From: Curvibacter sp. PD_MW3
GTDB lineage: Bacteria > Pseudomonadota > Gammaproteobacteria > Burkholderiales > Burkholderiaceae_C
Assembly: GCA_002633085.1 (NCBI GenBank)
Contig: NSIV01000004.1
Span: forward strand, 1 to 64,000
Length of the DNA: 64,000 nucleotides
Reading direction: 5' to 3'
The notes beneath the pieces are model-generated. The model was not told the origin of the DNA. It saw only the letters and a program-made list of their open reading frames with translations, and did not search any database. Position 1 is the stretch's first letter; each line of letters starts with the position of its first letter. A program made the position numbers and the translations under genes. Below, one piece after another: positions 17,953 through 26,439 of this stretch.

Positions 17953-18853
17953 GTTTTTCTCGTTTGCTTCCGTCAAGTTGAATTCCAGACGCCTGCCGGC
18001 GCTCCTGCCCCGCATTATCGGCGCGCTGCTGCTGGTTTTTCTGGGTGGCTGCAGCGCCGTCCGAATTGGCTACAACAACGCCCCCTCGCTGGTCTACTGG
18101 TGGCTGGACAGCTACATCGACTTCAACGATGCCCAGGCGGTGCAGGTACGCGACAGCCTGAGCGCGCTGCAGGCCTGGCACCGCAAGACCGAGCTGCCGG
18201 CCTACGCCGACCTGTTGCGCCAGATACAGCGCGTGGCCAGCGGGCCAGTCACACCGCAGCAGGTGTGCGAGTTCAGCGACCAAATACGCACGCGCGTTCA
18301 AAGCCTGGGCGAGCAGGCTGCCGAGGGCATGAGCCGCGTGGTGCCGACGCTTACGCCGGAGCAACTGCGCCACCTGGCACTGCAGTTCGACAAGCACAAC
18401 CGGACCTGGCGCGAAGAGTGGCTGGACGGCACACCGGCCGAACTTTCAGCACGTCGGTTGAAGAAAGCCGTGGAGCGGGCGCAGAGCTTTTATGGCCGGC
18501 TGGAAGAAACGCAACTGGCCATCCTTCGCCAGAGCGTAGCCAGCCCCACCTTCGACGCGCGACTCGCCTGGCGTGAACGGCTGCGTCGCCAGCAGGACAT
18601 GCTGCAGGTCTTGCGGGAACACGGCAACAGTGACCGCCCGGCCCACGTCAAAGCTGAGATTCTGGCGTTGCTGCAACGCAACCTGAATTCGCCCGATGCG
18701 GCCTACCAAACCCAGTTCGAACGCCTGGTCGTCGAGAGTTGCACCAACATTGCCGCGCTACACAACAGCACCAGTGCAACGCAGCGACGCCAGCTGCAGG
18801 AAACACTGCAGGACTACGAGGCCGATGCGCGGGCCCTGATCAGCGCCAAATAA
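17951..18853 (+). CDS. DUF6279-type outer-membrane/periplasmic lipoprotein of unknown function
   Basis: Up to 300 residues. The N-terminus has a hydrophobic stretch IIGALLLVFLGGCSAVRIGY with lipobox LGGC, so the mature protein is lipid-anchored at Cys. The following YNNAPSLVYWWLDSYIDFND is the hallmark of the DUF6279 family; the rest is helical, without a catalytic motif. The start is uncertain: the ATG 17951 sits in the glmU start CATG with no clear ribosome-binding site, and a TTG near 17980 would also give a short signal peptide. Function unknown. Confidence 0.75.
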   Translation: MFFSFASVKLNSRRLPALLPRIIGALLLVFLGGCSAVRIGYNNAPSLVYWWLDSYIDFNDAQAVQVRDSLSALQAWHRKTELPAYADLLRQIQRVASGPVTPQQVCEFSDQIRTRVQSLGEQAAEGMSRVVPTLTPEQLRHLALQFDKHNRTWREEWLDGTPAELSARRLKKAVERAQSFYGRLEETQLAILRQSVASPTFDARLAWRERLRRQQDMLQVLREHGNSDRPAHVKAEILALLQRNLNSPDAAYQTQFERLVVESCTNIAALHNSTSATQRRQLQETLQDYEADARALISAK

Positions 18854-18874
18854 GGGGCCTGCATTGCAGGCCCC
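18854..18874. terminator. Strong bidirectional stem-loop between convergent genes
   Basis: GGGGCCTGC (18854-18862), loop ATT, GCAGGCCCC (18866-18874): a perfect 9-bp GC-rich stem starting at the base after the lipoprotein stop. The metallo-hydrolase gene ends at 18895 on the other strand. No clear T-run, so it may act as a barrier or an RNA 3'-end stabiliser for both transcripts. Confidence 0.6.
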
Positions 18875-18894
18875 GGCAGATCGGCAACAGGCGC

Positions 18895-19884
18895 TCAACC
18901 CTGCAGCGCCGCCCACATGGCCTTGTCGCGCTCGGCAGTCCAGATGCGCGGGTTCTTGATGCCGCTGGCCTCGTCATAGGCACGGGTTACGTCGAAAGGC
19001 AGGCAGTGCTCATAGATGAAGACTTTGCCGAACACCGGGTCCATGCTCTTGCGCGTGTGCGCCATGGCGGCTTTCAGATCCATCTTCTGCGCCACGGCTT
19101 CCTTGCCCGCCGTGTACAGCATCTCGACCCAGCGCTTGGTGTAATCCAGCGCCTTGTTGACGTTGGCGTTGCCCTTCATGGCCTCGCCGCGACCCGGCAC
19201 GATGGCCTCGGCCTTGAGGGCGCGCAGCGCCTCCAACGTGGCCGGCCACTCTTCGAGCTGCGCATCGCCGGTGTAGACGCCGGCCTCGAACTCCACCAGG
19301 TCGCCCGAATACAGCACCTTCTCTTCCTCCACCCAGGCGATGGTGTCGCCGCGCGTGTGGCCGGGGCCGGGGCTCCAGATCTGCACCACCACGCCACCCA
19401 GATTGATGCTGAGCTTGCCTGGCACTTCACCTTTGACCGGGTTGCCGCCGCCGATCACCATGCTCGGCCAGGTCAGGCCGGACACGGTTTCGGCGTTGCG
19501 GAACAGGCGCGGGAAACGCTCCATCTCGCTTTTCATGTCCTGCGCGCCACGCTCGCGGATCAGCTCCAGCGTGCCCTGGCTGGCAATGATCTCGGTCGCA
19601 CCCTCGGCCACGAAAGCGCTGGCGCCGAGCACGCGCACCGCGTGGTAGTGCGTCAGCAGCACGTACTTGATCGGCTTGTCGCTGATGGTGCGGATCTTCT
19701 TGATGAGGTCGCGCGCCATGGCCGGTGTGGCGGTGGCATCGCTGACCAGGATGCAGTTGTCGCCGATGATGACGCCTGAGTTCGGGTCGCCCTCGGTGGT
19801 GTAGGCCCAGCAGTGTTTGCTGAGTTGCTCGAAGGTGATTTTCTTGTCGGTCAGGTCGGCTTGCGAGGCAAAGGCTTTGCTCAT
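18895..19884 (-). CDS. Metallo-beta-lactamase-fold protein with altered zinc motif
   Basis: 329 residues from ATG 19882-19884 (GGAG six bases upstream). The fold is clear: VSDATATPAMARDLIKKIR, LLTHYHAVRVLGASA, then GPGHTRGDTI, YSGDLVEFEAG and VPGRGEA. The usual HxHxDH is HYHAVR, so the Asp and third His of the second metal site are missing. I recall the string HAVRVLGASA in a group of MBL proteins, so it is probably a subfamily trait and not damage. No signal peptide. Substrate unknown. It lies downstream of the tetR terminator. Confidence 0.78.
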   Translation of the reverse strand: MSKAFASQADLTDKKITFEQLSKHCWAYTTEGDPNSGVIIGDNCILVSDATATPAMARDLIKKIRTISDKPIKYVLLTHYHAVRVLGASAFVAEGATEIIASQGTLELIRERGAQDMKSEMERFPRLFRNAETVSGLTWPSMVIGGGNPVKGEVPGKLSINLGGVVVQIWSPGPGHTRGDTIAWVEEEKVLYSGDLVEFEAGVYTGDAQLEEWPATLEALRALKAEAIVPGRGEAMKGNANVNKALDYTKRWVEMLYTAGKEAVAQKMDLKAAMAHTRKSMDPVFGKVFIYEHCLPFDVTRAYDEASGIKNPRIWTAERDKAMWAALQG

Positions 19885-19970
19885 GGTGTCTCCGGTAGGG
19901 TCTGGATCAGGGTACATCGGGGTACGGCCCCGATTTTATTTAAGCGTAACGCATTACGGATGGTGAAACC

Positions 19971-19990
19971 GAAAAACCCCGGTTGCCGGG
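19971..19990 (-). terminator. Rho-independent terminator after the tetR-type gene
   Basis: Read on the minus strand: CCCGG, loop CAA, CCGGG, then G and TTTTT. The stem is 19978-19982 with 19986-19990, the T-run 19972-19976. It begins 8 bp after the TetR gene stop and separates that gene from the metallo-hydrolase gene. Confidence 0.65.
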
Positions 19991-19997
19991 CACACCC

Positions 19998-20597
19998 TCA
20001 CTTGGTCAGACCACGCTCCAGCATGGCCACCACCTCGTCGGCAAAGGCGGCGTAGCTCAGGGGGCCACCCGGGCGCAGCCAGGTGAAGGTCCAGTTGATC
20101 ATGCCGAACAGCATCATGGTGATGGCGGTCTGGTTGCGCGCGTTCAGCCGCCCCGGGTAGGCGCGCTTGAGCATGTGCGTGACGGCGGCCACCACATCAC
20201 GCTGGCGGTTGAAGATCTGCTCCCGCTGCACCTCACCCAGAAACTTGGTGTCATGCAGCAATGCCACATGGCGTGTGGCCGAGGTTTCGTACTCTTGCAA
20301 GAAGCAGCGCACCAGCTCATGCAGCGCGGCGCGGTCATCCAGGTTGCGCCGCTGCGCCGTGGCCTGCACCTGGCCGACGAGGGCCAGCAGCTGCTGGGTA
20401 TAACGGTCCAGCAGGTCGAACAGGATGGACTCCTTGCTGTCGTAGTAGTGGTACAGCCGCGCCTTGGAGGTGCCGCAGGCCGTGGAGATGTCGTTCATGC
20501 TGGCGGCGGGGTAGCTCTTGTCGGCAAAGCACTGCGCCGCGATGTCGAGGATTTCGTCGCGTTTGAGCTCGTGGGAAGCGGATTTGGGTCGAGCCAT
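19998..20597 (-). CDS. TetR-family transcriptional regulator
   Basis: 199 residues. N-terminal helix-turn-helix: RDEILDIAAQCFADKSYPAA followed by MNDISTACGTSKARLYHYYDSKESIL (about 14-55). The C-terminal ligand domain resembles PaaR/FadR-like TetR_C (FLQEYETSATRHVALLHDTK). It starts 21 bp after the 5-formyl-THF cyclo-ligase stop, same strand, so could be co-transcribed with it. Target genes are not evident; proteins of this kind often control acyl-CoA or phenylacetate catabolism. Confidence 0.85.
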   Translation of the reverse strand: MARPKSASHELKRDEILDIAAQCFADKSYPAASMNDISTACGTSKARLYHYYDSKESILFDLLDRYTQQLLALVGQVQATAQRRNLDDRAALHELVRCFLQEYETSATRHVALLHDTKFLGEVQREQIFNRQRDVVAAVTHMLKRAYPGRLNARNQTAITMMLFGMINWTFTWLRPGGPLSYAAFADEVVAMLERGLTK

Positions 20598-20618
20598 GAC
20601 AGGAATAAAGTGCAGCAG

Positions 20619-21218
20619 CTAGACCGGCCAGACCACGCCGTTGTCGTTCAGGATGGCGTCCAGCGGCACATCGTGCGGCTCAGGCTCGAAGTCCGACAGG
20701 AAGCCCTGGGTGAAGCCCAGCCCCACGGTAAAGGGCTTGGGCTGCAACGCCGCCAGCGTGCGGTCATAGAAGCCGCCGCCGTAGCCCAGGCGATAGCCGC
20801 CGGGGCCATAGCCGACGCAGGGCACGAACAGCAGAGTGGGCACAATCAGCTCGGTGTCTTTCGGCTTCGGAATGCCGTAGGCATCTTCCTCCATCGGGCA
20901 GCCGGGGTACCAGGCGTGGAAAGTCAGGGTTTTGTGCACCTTGTCGATCACCGGCAGGCCGATGCGCCGCGGCTGCGGCTGGTCGATCAGTTCGCCGTCC
21001 TCCTTCCATCGGTGCAGGGCCGGCAAGGGGTCGAACTCACCCTTGATCGGCCAGTAGGCACCGATCACCGCATCCGGGCGCCCCACCAGCCAGATGCGCA
21101 TGACTTGCTGCAACAGGGTCGCGCGTTGTAGGCGATCGGGCAGGTTCAGGCGTTGAGAGATGAGTTGCTGGCGCAGCGCCTTCTTTTCCTGCGCCCTTTT
21201 TTCCTCAGATGTGTCCAT
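20619..21218 (-). CDS. 5-formyltetrahydrofolate cyclo-ligase
   Basis: 199 residues from ATG 21216-21218. Seen: KKALRQQLISQR at the start, IGAYWPIKGEFDP, and the conserved PCVGYGPGGYRLGYGGGFYDR that binds ATP and folate. It converts 5-formyl-THF to 5,10-methenyl-THF with ATP, returning a stored folate to the one-carbon pool. An open frame extends another 462 codons upstream but is the antisense of the transglycosylase and is not used. Its start is 9 bp from that of the divergent transglycosylase gene. Confidence 0.92.
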   Translation of the reverse strand: MDTSEEKRAQEKKALRQQLISQRLNLPDRLQRATLLQQVMRIWLVGRPDAVIGAYWPIKGEFDPLPALHRWKEDGELIDQPQPRRIGLPVIDKVHKTLTFHAWYPGCPMEEDAYGIPKPKDTELIVPTLLFVPCVGYGPGGYRLGYGGGFYDRTLAALQPKPFTVGLGFTQGFLSDFEPEPHDVPLDAILNDNGVVWPV

Positions 21219-21227
21219 AATTCCCAC

Positions 21228-23237
21228 ATGCAGTTTCAAGCCATTCTGACATCGATCGCCTTGGTGGCGGGTCTGATGTTGCCACACGCCAGCGCCGTTG
21301 CCGCCTCCAAAGTCAAACCCCGCCCGCAAACCGCAGACGATGCCGTCATCCTGGACATGAACCAGGCCTTCAAGAAGGGCGACCGCAAACGCCTGTCTGC
21401 GCTGCTGCCGCAGGTGCAAGGCCATGTGCTGGAACCCTGGGGCGCTTATTGGGAGTTGGCCGCGCGGCTTGACGAGGCCGGCCCGACGGAAATCCGGACC
21501 TTCCTGAGCCGTTACGCCGGCACTTACCAGGAGGACCGCCTGCGCAACGACTGGCTGTTGCTGCTGGGCAAACGGCGCGACTGGGCCACCTTCTCCGCCG
21601 AATACCCCAAGTTCCGCATGAACGACGACCGCTCCGTACGTTGTTATGCGCTGCTGAATGAGGCCCAGAACAGCGGTGCCGACGTGGCCGCCCAGGTGCA
21701 GGACCTGTGGCTGGCGCAGAAGGAAGCCGATGAAGGCTGCGCTGCCGCCGCCGACCAGCAACTGGAGACCGGCAAGCTGAAAGCCCACACAGCTTGGCTG
21801 CGCGCCCGCCTGGGCTTCGAAAACGAGCGTCCCCGTATCGCCGCACAGGCGGTGGGCCTGCTGAACCCGGACTGGGTGGACAGCGTCAACGCTGTCTACG
21901 CCAACCCGGTGCGCTTCCTGGATGACAAGATCACCGCCCTGCGTCCGCGCACCAAGGAACTGGTGACGCTGGCACTGGTGCGGCTGGCCAGCACCGACAC
22001 CACCGCGGCCATGGACGAAATGAACAAGGTGCGCTGGCGCACCCAGCTCACGCAGGAAGAACGCAGCTGGGTCTGGGGCGTGATCGGCAAACGCGCCGCA
22101 CGCCGCCTGACCGAGGGCGCCATCAACTATTTCTCCCACGCGCAGGACCAGCACCTCAACGGCGACCACCTGACCTGGAAGGTACGCGCCGCCTTGCGTG
22201 CCGGTGCCTGGCAGGAAGTACTGAATGCCACGGCGGCCATGCCGGAGGCACAACGCCAGGACCCGGCCTGGGTCTACTGGCGCGGGCGCGCCCTGCTGGC
22301 GCTGGCCGGCAAACCGGACGCACCGGCTCAGGCACGCGCACTGTTCGAGTCGATCGCCTCGCCGCGCGGCTTCTACGAACAGTTGGCGCAGGAAGAACTG
22401 GGACGCCCGATCACGGTGCCGCCCAAGCCGGAACCGCTGACCGCGGCAGAAAAAGAAGCCGCGCAGGCCAACCCCGGTCTGCGCCGCGCGCTCTACGCCA
22501 TCCAGGCCGGGCTGCGTGCCGAAGGCGTGCGCGAGTGGAACTACAGCGTTGGCGCACACCAGCGCGGCGGCCTGTCCGATCGCGAACTGCTGGCTGCCGC
22601 CCAACTGGCCTGTGACAACCAGGTGTGGGACCGCTGCATCAACACCAGCGAGCGCACCAAGACCGTCATCGACTTCGAGCAGCGCTTCCCGATGCCGTTC
22701 AAGAACGCCGTGGTGCAGCGCGCCGGGCAGATCGACCTTGACCCGGCCTACGTCTACGGCCTGATCCGGCAGGAGAGCCGCTTCATCATGGACGCGCAGT
22801 CCAGCGTCGGTGCCTCCGGCCTGATGCAGGTCATGCCGGCCACGGCACGCTGGACCGCCAAGCGCATCGGCCTGACCGACTTCAAGCCGCAGCAGATTAC
22901 CGACCGCGACACCAACATCGCCATCGGCACCGGCTACCTCAAGCTGGTGCTGGATAGCTTTGACGGCTCCATGCCGCTGGCCGCTGCCGCCTACAACGCC
23001 GGCCCGAGCCGCTCACGCGCCTGGCGCGGCCAGGACGGCGACCCGATGCTGGAAGCCGCCATCTGGGCCGAGAACGTGCCGTTCAACGAAACGCGCGACT
23101 ACGTGAAGAAAGTGCTGTCCAACACCACCAACTACGCCGCGCTCATCACCGGCCGGCCGCAATCGCTCAAGGCCCGGCTGGGCCAGGTCGGCCCGCAACG
23201 TCCTGGCAAGAGCGACACCTACGAAGACCTGCCATGA
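21228..23237 (+). CDS. Soluble lytic murein transglycosylase (Slt70-like)
   Basis: 669 residues. Signal peptide MQFQAILTSIALVAGLMLPH with cleavage near AVAA. A long alpha-superhelical region follows, then the SLT domain: catalytic Glu in IRQESRFI, GASGLMQVMPATARW, and AAYNAGPSRSRAWR. It cleaves the MurNAc-GlcNAc bond in peptidoglycan, forming 1,6-anhydroMurNAc, in the periplasm. Start chosen at ATG 21228, where the signal peptide begins. The next gene overlaps its stop by 4 bp. Confidence 0.93.
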   Translation: MQFQAILTSIALVAGLMLPHASAVAASKVKPRPQTADDAVILDMNQAFKKGDRKRLSALLPQVQGHVLEPWGAYWELAARLDEAGPTEIRTFLSRYAGTYQEDRLRNDWLLLLGKRRDWATFSAEYPKFRMNDDRSVRCYALLNEAQNSGADVAAQVQDLWLAQKEADEGCAAAADQQLETGKLKAHTAWLRARLGFENERPRIAAQAVGLLNPDWVDSVNAVYANPVRFLDDKITALRPRTKELVTLALVRLASTDTTAAMDEMNKVRWRTQLTQEERSWVWGVIGKRAARRLTEGAINYFSHAQDQHLNGDHLTWKVRAALRAGAWQEVLNATAAMPEAQRQDPAWVYWRGRALLALAGKPDAPAQARALFESIASPRGFYEQLAQEELGRPITVPPKPEPLTAAEKEAAQANPGLRRALYAIQAGLRAEGVREWNYSVGAHQRGGLSDRELLAAAQLACDNQVWDRCINTSERTKTVIDFEQRFPMPFKNAVVQRAGQIDLDPAYVYGLIRQESRFIMDAQSSVGASGLMQVMPATARWTAKRIGLTDFKPQQITDRDTNIAIGTGYLKLVLDSFDGSMPLAAAAYNAGPSRSRAWRGQDGDPMLEAAIWAENVPFNETRDYVKKVLSNTTNYAALITGRPQSLKARLGQVGPQRPGKSDTYEDLP

Positions 23238-24196
23238 AGAAGGTGCTGCTGCTCGGCGGCACCGGTTTCGTCGGCCGCCATGTCTGCGAAAAGCTGGCAC
23301 GGCTGGACTGGCGCATCACCGTACCGACGCGGCGCCCCCACCAGGCGCAACACCTGCAGCATCTGCCGCGGCTGGAGGTGGTCACGGTCGACGTGCATGA
23401 CGAGGCAACACTGAGGCAACTGGTCAGCGGCCACGACGCCGTGGTCAATCTGGTGGCCATCCTGCATGGCACGGCAGCAGCGTTCGAACGCACCCATGTC
23501 GAGCTACCCACCAAGCTGGCGCGCACCTGCCTGGCGAATGGCGTGCCGCGGCTGCTGCATGTCAGCGCCCTGAGCGCCGAGCCCAACGCCGCCGAGACAG
23601 CACCGTCGCTTTACCTGCGCAGCAAGAGCCGCGGTGAAGCGGCCCTTCAGGCGGCTGCGGCTGACGGCCTGCAGCTCACGGTGCTGCGCCCCAGTGTCAT
23701 CTTCGGTGCCGGCGACCAGTTCCTCAACCTGTTCGCCCGCCTGCAGCGCGTGTTGCCCGTCATGCCACTGGCCGGCGCGCAGGCACGCTTCCAGCCGGTC
23801 TGGGTGGAAGACGTGGCGCAGGCCATCGTGCACTGCCTGCAAAACCCGGCCAGCATCGGCCAGACCTATGAGGCTTGCGGGCCGGACATCTTCACACTCA
23901 AGCAACTGGTCCAGCTGGCGGGCCGCTACAGCGGCCTGCGCCACGCCCGCCCGGTCATCCCGCTGCCCATGGCGCTGGGGCGGCTGCAGGCCGGCTTGAT
24001 GGAATTGCTGCCGGGCCAGCCGCTGATGAGCCGCGACAACCTCGACTCCATGCACATCGACAACGTCGCCAGCGGCCGGCTGCCCGGCCTGGCAGCGCTG
24101 GGCATCACGCCCACGGCCCTGGGTGCCATCGCCCCCGGCTATCTGAGCCAGAACGACCGCTACGTAACACTGCGCGGCCAGTACTGGCGCCACTGA
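23234..24196 (+). CDS. NAD-dependent epimerase/dehydratase-like protein of the complex I NDUFA9 family
   Basis: 320 residues with an extended-SDR Rossmann N-terminus, KVLLLGGTGFVGRHVCEKLA, and VWVEDVAQAIVHCL typical of the NDUFA9/atypical SDR group. The active-site YxxxK is reduced to YLRSKSRGE around residue 130. Bacterial members are often annotated as complex I-associated proteins but act as sugar- or ubiquinone-related dehydrogenases of unknown substrate. Translationally coupled (ATGA) to the transglycosylase gene. Confidence 0.82.
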   Translation: MKKVLLLGGTGFVGRHVCEKLARLDWRITVPTRRPHQAQHLQHLPRLEVVTVDVHDEATLRQLVSGHDAVVNLVAILHGTAAAFERTHVELPTKLARTCLANGVPRLLHVSALSAEPNAAETAPSLYLRSKSRGEAALQAAAADGLQLTVLRPSVIFGAGDQFLNLFARLQRVLPVMPLAGAQARFQPVWVEDVAQAIVHCLQNPASIGQTYEACGPDIFTLKQLVQLAGRYSGLRHARPVIPLPMALGRLQAGLMELLPGQPLMSRDNLDSMHIDNVASGRLPGLAALGITPTALGAIAPGYLSQNDRYVTLRGQYWRH

Positions 24197-24229
24197 CGTG
24201 ACAGGCAGGGTTGACCGCTACCCCGCCGT

Positions 24230-24643
24230 TCAGGCCAGGTGGAGCGTGCGGCGCAGCCCCACATATTCCAGTTCCGCCAGGCCTAGAACGGCCAGCGCCT
24301 GCACGACGAGAAAAATCTGGCCCAGGGTGGTGGGCGTGAACCAGACGAAGGCCACCAGCAGACTCGCCAGCACCCACGCCACATTACCGAGCACGACGAC
24401 CCAGACCAGCAGCGTGGCTGGCTTGGCCGAGTTCCCCGTCAGCCACATCAAGGCAGCGCAGGGAAACAACAACAGGCCAGCGACCAGCAACAGGGTGGAC
24501 GGCAAGCCCAGCAACGGCTCAAGCGCCGCTTTGGCCAGGACCAGCAGCAACCCCATGGCGAGGCAGGTCAGGGCATCGAGTTGCAGGATGCGCGAGAGCA
24601 AAGAGGTTGGGTTCGCGGCCAGAGGGGGCTGAACAGCAGACAT
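24230..24643 (-). CDS. Small integral membrane protein, unknown function
   Basis: 137 residues from ATG 24641-24643, with AGGAG six bases upstream. Four hydrophobic segments are visible: LTCLAMGLLLVLAKAALEPL, LLLVAGLLLFPCAALMWL, LLVWVVVLGNVAWVLASLLV and LGQIFLVVQALAVLGLAELE. No known catalytic motif. It faces a divergent MmyB-like regulator gene across 168 bp that contain an 11-bp palindrome, so it is probably the regulator's target. In many bacteria these XRE regulators are paired with one small membrane or dehydrogenase gene. Confidence 0.75.
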   Translation of the reverse strand: MSAVQPPLAANPTSLLSRILQLDALTCLAMGLLLVLAKAALEPLLGLPSTLLLVAGLLLFPCAALMWLTGNSAKPATLLVWVVVLGNVAWVLASLLVAFVWFTPTTLGQIFLVVQALAVLGLAELEYVGLRRTLHLA

Positions 24644-24706
24644 GGTGAACTCCTGAAAATTGGACAAGGGAGGCCAGTCTTTCGAAGTTCCTGCCGTGGG
24701 TCGATT

Positions 24707-24717
24707 ACCTGACAGGT
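24707..24717. promoter_or_regulatory. Short palindrome in the XRE/membrane-protein divergent region
   Basis: ACCTG-A-CAGGT is a perfect 11-bp inverted repeat 95 bp upstream of the XRE gene and 64 bp upstream of the membrane-protein gene. Helix-turn-helix regulators of this class bind such short palindromes; assignment is by position. Confidence 0.35.
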
Positions 24718-24811
24718 CATGGACGCCACGCACCCCCTCGGGCATGGTGCCTATGCCGGCGCCCTGAAAATGTGGTGCTGCGCCCATCTGGAAACACACC
24801 GCGGAGGCAAT

Positions 24812-25642
24812 ATGACGGTCACGAGCAAGCCAATCCCGACAGACAACCGGTCCGGGGTCGGCTCCCTGGTCAAGGCATGGCGACTGGGCCGGCGCATCAG
24901 CCAGATGGATCTGGCGCTGGATGCAGGAATCTCCCCCAGACACCTGAGTTTTGTGGAGACGGGGCGCGCCAGGCCAAGCGCCGACGTGCTGCTGGCCCTG
25001 GCCGCCCAGTTGGAGGTGCCTTTGCGCACCCGAAACACCTGGCTGCTTGCCGCCGGCTATGCGCCGCGTTTCTCGGAACAGGCGCTGACATCGGCCAAGA
25101 TGGCGCAAATCCATGCAGCGCTCAGCAAGCTGCTGAGCGCGCACGACCCCTACCCCGGCGTGGTGCTGGATGGCCGCTGGAACGTGGTCCTGGCCAATGA
25201 CGCAGCCCAGCGCCTGATCGCACTGCTCCCGGAGTTCCTCCGGCAACCGCACGTCAACATGTTTCGCGCCAGCCTGCACCCGCAAGGATTTGCCGCCCTG
25301 ACCCGGAATTTCCCGGAATGGGGCGGCTATCTGATGCACGAGCTGCAGAAACTGGTGCTGCAGTCCCGCGACGAGGACATGGCGGCATTGCTCCAAGAAC
25401 TGGCCAGCTATCCGAATGTCGTCGCGATCCAGGGCCTCCCGGCCGAGGCGCCCAACAGCGCACCCCGCCTGCTGATCCCTTGCCTGCTCGAGCTCAATGG
25501 CCAATGCTTCTCGCTTTTCACGACCATGTCGTCGTTTGGCACCCCGCGCGATATCACGCTGGCAGAACTGAGCGTGGAACTGTTTTACCCGTCCGACCCC
25601 GAAACCGATGCGCTGCTACACCAGCTCGCCGCTGCGTCATGA
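24812..25642 (+). CDS. XRE-type regulator with MmyB-like ligand-binding domain
   Basis: 276 residues from ATG 24812 (GGAGG four bases upstream). Helix-turn-helix: LGRRISQMDLALDAGISPRH then LSFVETGRARPSADVLLALA (about 25-65). The rest matches the MmyB-like PAS-related domain, with YPGVVLDGRWNVVLANDAAQ near residue 112 and a C-terminal LFYPSDPETDALL. Such regulators bind fatty-acid-like ligands in Actinobacteria. In Proteobacteria they usually control one divergent gene, here the four-helix membrane protein. Confidence 0.83.
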   Translation: MTVTSKPIPTDNRSGVGSLVKAWRLGRRISQMDLALDAGISPRHLSFVETGRARPSADVLLALAAQLEVPLRTRNTWLLAAGYAPRFSEQALTSAKMAQIHAALSKLLSAHDPYPGVVLDGRWNVVLANDAAQRLIALLPEFLRQPHVNMFRASLHPQGFAALTRNFPEWGGYLMHELQKLVLQSRDEDMAALLQELASYPNVVAIQGLPAEAPNSAPRLLIPCLLELNGQCFSLFTTMSSFGTPRDITLAELSVELFYPSDPETDALLHQLAAAS

Positions 25643-25685
25643 TGGTGCCGAGCGGATCCACATTTCTGAATGACAAGGAGCGACC

Positions 25686-26369
25686 ATGCTGAAACTCTTC
25701 ATCGGCAACAAGAACTACTCGTCCTGGTCCATGCGGCCCTGGGTGCTGATGCGCCAGGCCGAGATCCCGTTCGAGGAAGTGTTGGTGCGCTTCGACGCCT
25801 TCGATGCCGGCTCACAGTTCAAGCAGACACTCAGCGGTCTCACCCCGACGGGCAAGGTGCCGCTGTTGATCGATGGTGAGCTGGCCATCTGGGACACGCT
25901 GGCGATTGCGGAATACCTGGCCGAGCGTTTCCCCGAATTGCACCTGTGGCCGCAGGACGCGGCGGCTCGTGCGCGGGCGCGCAGCATCTGCGCCGAGATG
26001 CACGCCGGCTTCACCGCGCTGCGCAGCCACTGCCCGCAGAACATCGAAGCCTCACTGCCCGACGTCGGCGCCCTGATCTGGCGCGACCAGCCCGCCGTGC
26101 GTGCCGATGTGGCCCGGCTGGTGAGCATGTGGGAAGAACTGCTGGCACAGCACGGCGGGCCGTTGCTGTTCGGCGACTTCACGATTGCCGACGCCTACTT
26201 CGCACCGGTCGGCATGCGTCTGAAGACCTATGCCTTGCCCGTGCCGCCGGCCGTGGCCGCCTACGTCGATCGCGTGGCGGCATTGCCCGGCGTGGCAGCC
26301 TGGCTTGCGCAGGCGCGGGCCGAACATGACTTCCGCGCCTTCGAGGAACCTTATCGTCTGCAGCGCTGA
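25686..26369 (+). CDS. Glutathione S-transferase family protein
   Basis: 227 residues. Thioredoxin-like N-domain: LFIGNKNYSSWSMRPWVLMR (catalytic Ser/Tyr region), GKVPLLIDGELAIWDTLAIAEYLAERFP with the cis-Pro and glutathione-binding Asp-Thr. Helical C-domain with FTIADAYFAPVGMRLKTYAL. Likely cytosolic and active in detoxification. AAGGAG precedes the ATG. It stands between the XRE gene and the efflux operon on the same strand; a role with the efflux genes is possible but unproven. Confidence 0.86.
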   Translation: MLKLFIGNKNYSSWSMRPWVLMRQAEIPFEEVLVRFDAFDAGSQFKQTLSGLTPTGKVPLLIDGELAIWDTLAIAEYLAERFPELHLWPQDAAARARARSICAEMHAGFTALRSHCPQNIEASLPDVGALIWRDQPAVRADVARLVSMWEELLAQHGGPLLFGDFTIADAYFAPVGMRLKTYALPVPPAVAAYVDRVAALPGVAAWLAQARAEHDFRAFEEPYRLQR

Positions 26370-26439
26370 GTCCCGGCCGGACGCACTCTGCGCCCCTTCA
26401 CTTTTCTCCATAATGGGGGTTCACGTTGCGCCCTCATAG

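Noticed and set aside
16516-18576. 686-codon plus-strand frame opposite glmU
   Set aside because: Pure antisense of glmU and the lipoprotein region, His/Gln-rich as GC-rich shadow frames are. GlmU is certain on the other strand.
21219-22604. Long open frame upstream of and in frame with the cyclo-ligase gene (462 extra codons on the minus strand)
   Set aside because: It is antisense to the transglycosylase over its whole length and has no motif. The cyclo-ligase has its own start at 21218 giving the normal family length.
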